Position numbers and translations under genes: made by a program
Assembly (NCBI GenBank): GCA_021396245.1
Contig: WNYE01000001.1
Location: 1,116,001 to 1,180,000 of the forward strand
Direction: 5' to 3'
Length of the DNA stretch: 64,000 nt
From: Sporothrix humicola
Taxonomy: Eukaryota > Ascomycota > Sordariomycetes > Ophiostomatales > Ophiostomataceae
The notes under the pieces: model-generated
Told to the model about the DNA's origin: nothing
Database searches by the model: none
The model's input: only the letters and a program-made list of their open reading frames with translations
Part shown: in pieces, positions 60,628 through 64,000 of the stretch
How the letters are laid out: each line of letters starts with the position of its first letter
Numbering within the stretch: position 1 is the first letter of the stretch

Positions 60628-62955
60628 ATGTCGGCGCCCCAGGTGCTGTCGCGCAAAGCGAACGGCGCACAGCCCGTGATCGCCAGCAAAACAGCTTCGA
60701 CGACAGCACAACCTACAGCCTCTACAGCAATCACAGCTTCAACAAATACACCCGCCAACGATGCAGCGAAGTCCTCAAAATCAAAACCGGCCCAGGAGGG
60801 CGAGAAAGTCGTGATTCGCCGACTGCCCTCGAGCCTGACCGAAACTGAATTCCACACTATTCTGGGAGACGAATGGAAAGTTGGAAATGGAAAGGTCGGC
60901 TGGTTTTCCTTCCACGCCGGCAAGGTGTCTAAAGAGTGTGTACCCCCATACCCCGAGCAAAACTTACCATGTCGCTAACTGTAAAAAAGCCCCTCGAAAC
61001 CTTCTCGCCCTGCATTTGCAACCCTCCACGTCCTCGACCGCCAAGACCTCAACGCCCTCTCCGAAGTTGTGCGTACGGCTCCGTGGTTCGACAACCGCGG
61101 AGAATCCTCCTCGAGCTTTATCGGCCCGCCGGCCGCCGAGTTCTCGCTCTACAAAAAGGTGCCCAGCGGGAAACGCCGTCTCGATAGCCGGCAGGGCACT
61201 ATAGACCAAGATCCCGAATTCATGGCCTTCCTCGAAGCTCTGGCCAACCCAACTTCAGCAGCGGATGCGGCAGCAGCTGGCGGCAAGGACGGCGCCACGG
61301 GGGCAGACAACGATGCGTCCGCCGCGGGCGGCGACGACGACGGCAAGAAGAGCAAGACGACGTCCACACCGCTAATCGACTTTCTGCGCGAGAAGAAGGC
61401 CAACAAGAGCAAAGAGGCGGCGCTTGCCAAGGCCACTAAGCGCGAAGGCAAGGGCAAGGGCGCCGCCACTGGAGACGATTCGGGAAAGAAGAGTGGCCGG
61501 GGCAAAGACAAGGACGGTGCCGCTGGCGAGGGTAGCAGACGCGACCGCAAGGAGAGGGAGAGTCGGTCCAGCCGGTCCAAGGGTGGCACGGTCAAGATTT
61601 TGACGAAGAAGGCTGGAAGCGCATCGGCGGCTCCCAGCGGTCCGACTCCGTCAACCGCCGCCAACAATGCCCTGGCTGCAGCGGCCGCGGCACGCGAGGA
61701 CGCACCCAAGAGCCGCCGGGCTGGTATCTTGGCGGCCGCTCGCATCTTGCAGCGCGACCTCGGTCTTAGTCCGGGTAATGCCCACAGACGAGCGCGTGCT
61801 GCAGCTGCCCAGCAGGCTAGCCAAGCCGAAGCGGAAGCCAAGCCCAGTGAGAGTACTAGTGGTGGCAGGAAAGATGGAAAGGGGAAGAAGGAGGACAGTG
61901 GCACCACTGCAAGTGCTGCGGCCTCTACATCGTCTTCTAAAGCGACTCCAGCTGCTGAAGCGTCCTCACAAGGTTCCGGCAACGCCAAGGGTGGATCACG
62001 TGAAGAGCGGTCGTCCCGCGGATCGAGAGGCAAGAAAAATGAGTCCGGCAAGGGCCGCGGTGGCTCTAATGCAGAGAAGAGTACGGAAAGCGCTGCACCA
62101 GCACCTGTGCCGACCAAAATCCTACTGAAGAAGAAGGACGATAATGTGGTGACTCCTACGGCGACTGCAAACACATCTACTCCTGGTCCGGCAGCAGCTG
62201 CTCCCACCGCAAAATCTGGCGGTGGTGGGGGCGGCGGTAAAGCCGAACCCAAAGAGAACAAAGGAAAGACTGCTGCCAACGAAGGCGGACGCAGAAACAA
62301 CAAGAAAGATGGCGGCTCCAAAGCACAACAGTCACAGGCACAGTCTGGCCCAGCACGTTCGTTTGTCAAGCATGCAAACCCATCGCAGGGCGTTACGGAG
62401 GCCTTGCTCAAAGAGACGATGAACGGCTTCGGTGCCGTCACCTTTGTCGAGATCGACCGGCGCAAGGGCTTTGCCTTTGTCGACTTTGCCGAGCCGGCCA
62501 GTCTGGCACGGGCTATGGCTGCGTCGCCCATATCGATCGCACAGGCTACAGTCCAAGTCCTCGAGAGAAAAGATCGTGATGCGAAGAAGAGCGGCAGCGG
62601 CGGTGGTGGTGGAGAAATGGGGGGCGACCAGGGATCGTCTTCCAAGAAGGCCACCAACCAGACGCCAGCTGCTGCTGCTACTTCAGAGTCTACCGCCGCC
62701 GCCGTTACCGCATCGGACCAGGTATCTGTTGCAGGAAGTGCAGCAGGTGGTGCCGGTAACGCTGGCGGAGACAGCAAACGACCGCCTCGCCGTCGGGGCG
62801 GTCGTAAACGCGGCGGGGGCGGCGGTGATGATGGGGACGGAAAGGAAGGCGGCGATGGAGGTGGGGGAGGTGGAGGTGGCAGAAATGGTGGTCGCAACAG
62901 ACGTGGAGGAGGCGGCGGTTCTGGAGACGGAGGTGCTGCCAAAGCTGCGGCTTGA
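60628..62955 (+). CDS. UPF3: nonsense-mediated mRNA decay factor Upf3
   Basis: Model: 60628-60935 joined to 60990-62955, 757 aa. The 54-nt intron (donor GTGTGT, branch GCTAAC only 10 nt from acceptor AAAG) joins GKVSK to DPSKPSRP, which restores the family core. Upf3 bridges Upf2 to the exon-junction or terminating ribosome in NMD and shuttles between nucleus and cytoplasm. The Smg4/Upf3 domain (about 58-190) begins KVVIRRLP and continues through WFSFHAGKVSKD, FIGPPAAEF and YKKVPSGKRR to GTIDQDPEFMAFLEAL. A long Lys/Ala/Gly/Ser disordered region follows. A second RRM-like segment (about 557-630) has HANPSQGVTEALLKE and the RNP1-like RKGFAFVDF. The tail (about 690-757) is RGG/Gly-rich and basic. 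The C-terminal RRM is a feature of filamentous ascomycete Upf3, from memory of the family. A 597-codon antisense frame in exon 2 is a composition shadow. Confidence 0.93.
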
Positions 62956-64000
62956 GGCTCGCGATATCCACGAAAGCATTTTACTCAAAAACGATGAAGT
63001 TGGCTTTCATGATAAAAAATACGTCATATGCTCCAGTTAGGCGTACTATTCTCTATCACGAGAACGATTATCTCCGTGGCATCAAAATTATAGAGCACAA
63101 TAAAAATCAATTAAGAAGATGAGACGGCGCCCCAATGCCCTGAAGAGAGCTTATCAGTGATTTTAGCGGGCGTTCCCGTTGCGGGCCGCATCTAGCATGT
63201 TTAAAGTGACAAGAGACTAAATGCACCTGCTCTCTCTGCTTAGTCATAATCTCATTCAATCATCAACTTTACAAACAAACAACATCCAACAATCAAAATT
63301 TGGTGATAATTCCAGTGCACAGCCTGGCCCCCAACCGTACCCATTCCCAAAGGCCTCCTGTATTTCTACCTAAACTCATAGTTATAGCGCATGTTGTGTT
63401 CTGCCCAGCAGTCAACCTTCGTTTCAGAGGCCGCTTGGCCGGCCGGCCAGAGGCCTTTTCGTCGATGCGATCGTAGCCTTTTCGCAGAACCTCGCGATTT
63501 TAATGGCCGGCGACAAAACCTATTGGTCAGGAGACCAGGCTTGGGCAGGAAAGTCCTCTCCATCAATCAGGCTGTGCAACCTCGCTCTTGTGTCGCCTTT
63601 TATTCGACGGCCTCGTCGACGACCTTTTTCTCAATGGTGGCCTTGCAGCTCTCTCTTCGGTGACCATCAAAGGTACAGTCCAGTGTGACGCCAGGAACAC
63701 CGAGAGCATTGGATTTTTTTGCGGAAAAAAAGAGTATAAAAGAAGGAGATTGTTCATGAACTTTTCCGTTGTAGACTCCTTTTATTCTTTTCTGTCTTTA
63801 TCCATCGTCTCTTTGTTGTCTTTGTCCACGACGCAAGGGATTGACCGCGATCACACGAGTCCATTGTTTACATTCACTCAACAACACCACTGACCCAAGC
63901 CATCAAGCAGCCATTCAATTGCCTGCTCGGTGAGTATCCTTGTCACCCATTCACTTCCCAAAACACACAAAATAAATCTAACAAAGAAAAGGTGATACAA
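62956..64000. other. non-coding right end; possible leader of a next gene
   Basis: No coding frame is supported. From about 63760 the plus strand becomes CT-rich, then GGTGAGTAT at 63929-63937 looks like a 5' splice donor, so the 5' leader of a plus-strand gene beyond the window may begin here. The first 150 nt include the UPF3 3' untranslated region. Confidence 0.4.

Noticed and set aside
61149..62942. 597-codon minus-strand open frame
   Set aside because: It is antisense to UPF3 exon 2 and arises from Ala/Gly/Lys-rich GC-rich codons. Its own sequence is Pro/Ser/Ala/Leu low complexity with no domain.
36703..63000. Secondary-metabolite cluster
   Set aside because: Two reductases lie near each other, but there is no polyketide synthase, NRPS, terpene synthase, P450 or pathway regulator, and the neighbours are housekeeping genes.
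1..64000. CRISPR array, bacterial operon or phage features
   Set aside because: The window has spliced eukaryotic genes; no array of spaced identical repeats exists.

Overview
This window reads as nuclear DNA of a filamentous ascomycete (Pezizomycotina, most likely a Sordariomycete; genus not assigned). The evidence is the short introns (51-90 nt) with GTGAGT-like donors and CTAAC/CTAAT branch sites, the fungal forms of Orc6, Ppg1 and Upf3, GC-rich coding sequence, and CT-rich leaders in front of start codons.

The window has two unlike halves. From 1 to about 36.7 kb I find no protein-coding gene. The longest open frames are about 230 codons, start mostly at non-ATG codons, and have random-looking Ser/Leu/Arg/Cys/His-rich composition. 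This gene desert has moderate GC (about 45-48% by eye), so it does not look like AT-rich, RIP-mutated repeat DNA. It holds T-runs up to 30 nt, long pyrimidine tracts, several small tandem repeats, a short hairpin, a recurrent CCAGGCC/GGCCTGG word, and near its right edge one telomere-repeat-like decamer.

From 36.7 kb to 63 kb there are ten genes, mostly in alternating orientation. In order they are: a single-pass membrane protein with a Cys-containing N-terminal region (minus); TRM12/TYW2 (minus); a short-chain dehydrogenase (plus); a steroid 5-alpha-reductase-family membrane enzyme (minus); the mitochondrial i-AAA protease YME1 (plus); a GRE2-like NADPH reductase (plus); ORC6 (minus); a secreted or ER EF-hand protein (plus); the PP2A-like phosphatase PPG1 (minus); and the nonsense-mediated decay factor UPF3 (plus). 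Most are housekeeping genes. They form convergent pairs (shared 3' gaps) and divergent pairs (shared promoters): TRM12/SDR, 5AR/YME1, ORC6/EF-hand and PPG1/UPF3. They do not look like one pathway or a biosynthetic cluster.

I rebuilt gene models by hand. Each intron was placed so that the frame and the known family motif continue across it. Start codons were checked as true ATG. I see no clearly new multi-gene system. The observations most worth checking are the desert itself and its sharp edge, the CCAGGCC word, a weak telomerase-RNA-like candidate at 36.19-36.26 kb, an orphan coding-like fragment at 53.04-53.34 kb, and the uncertain 5' end of the membrane protein gene.
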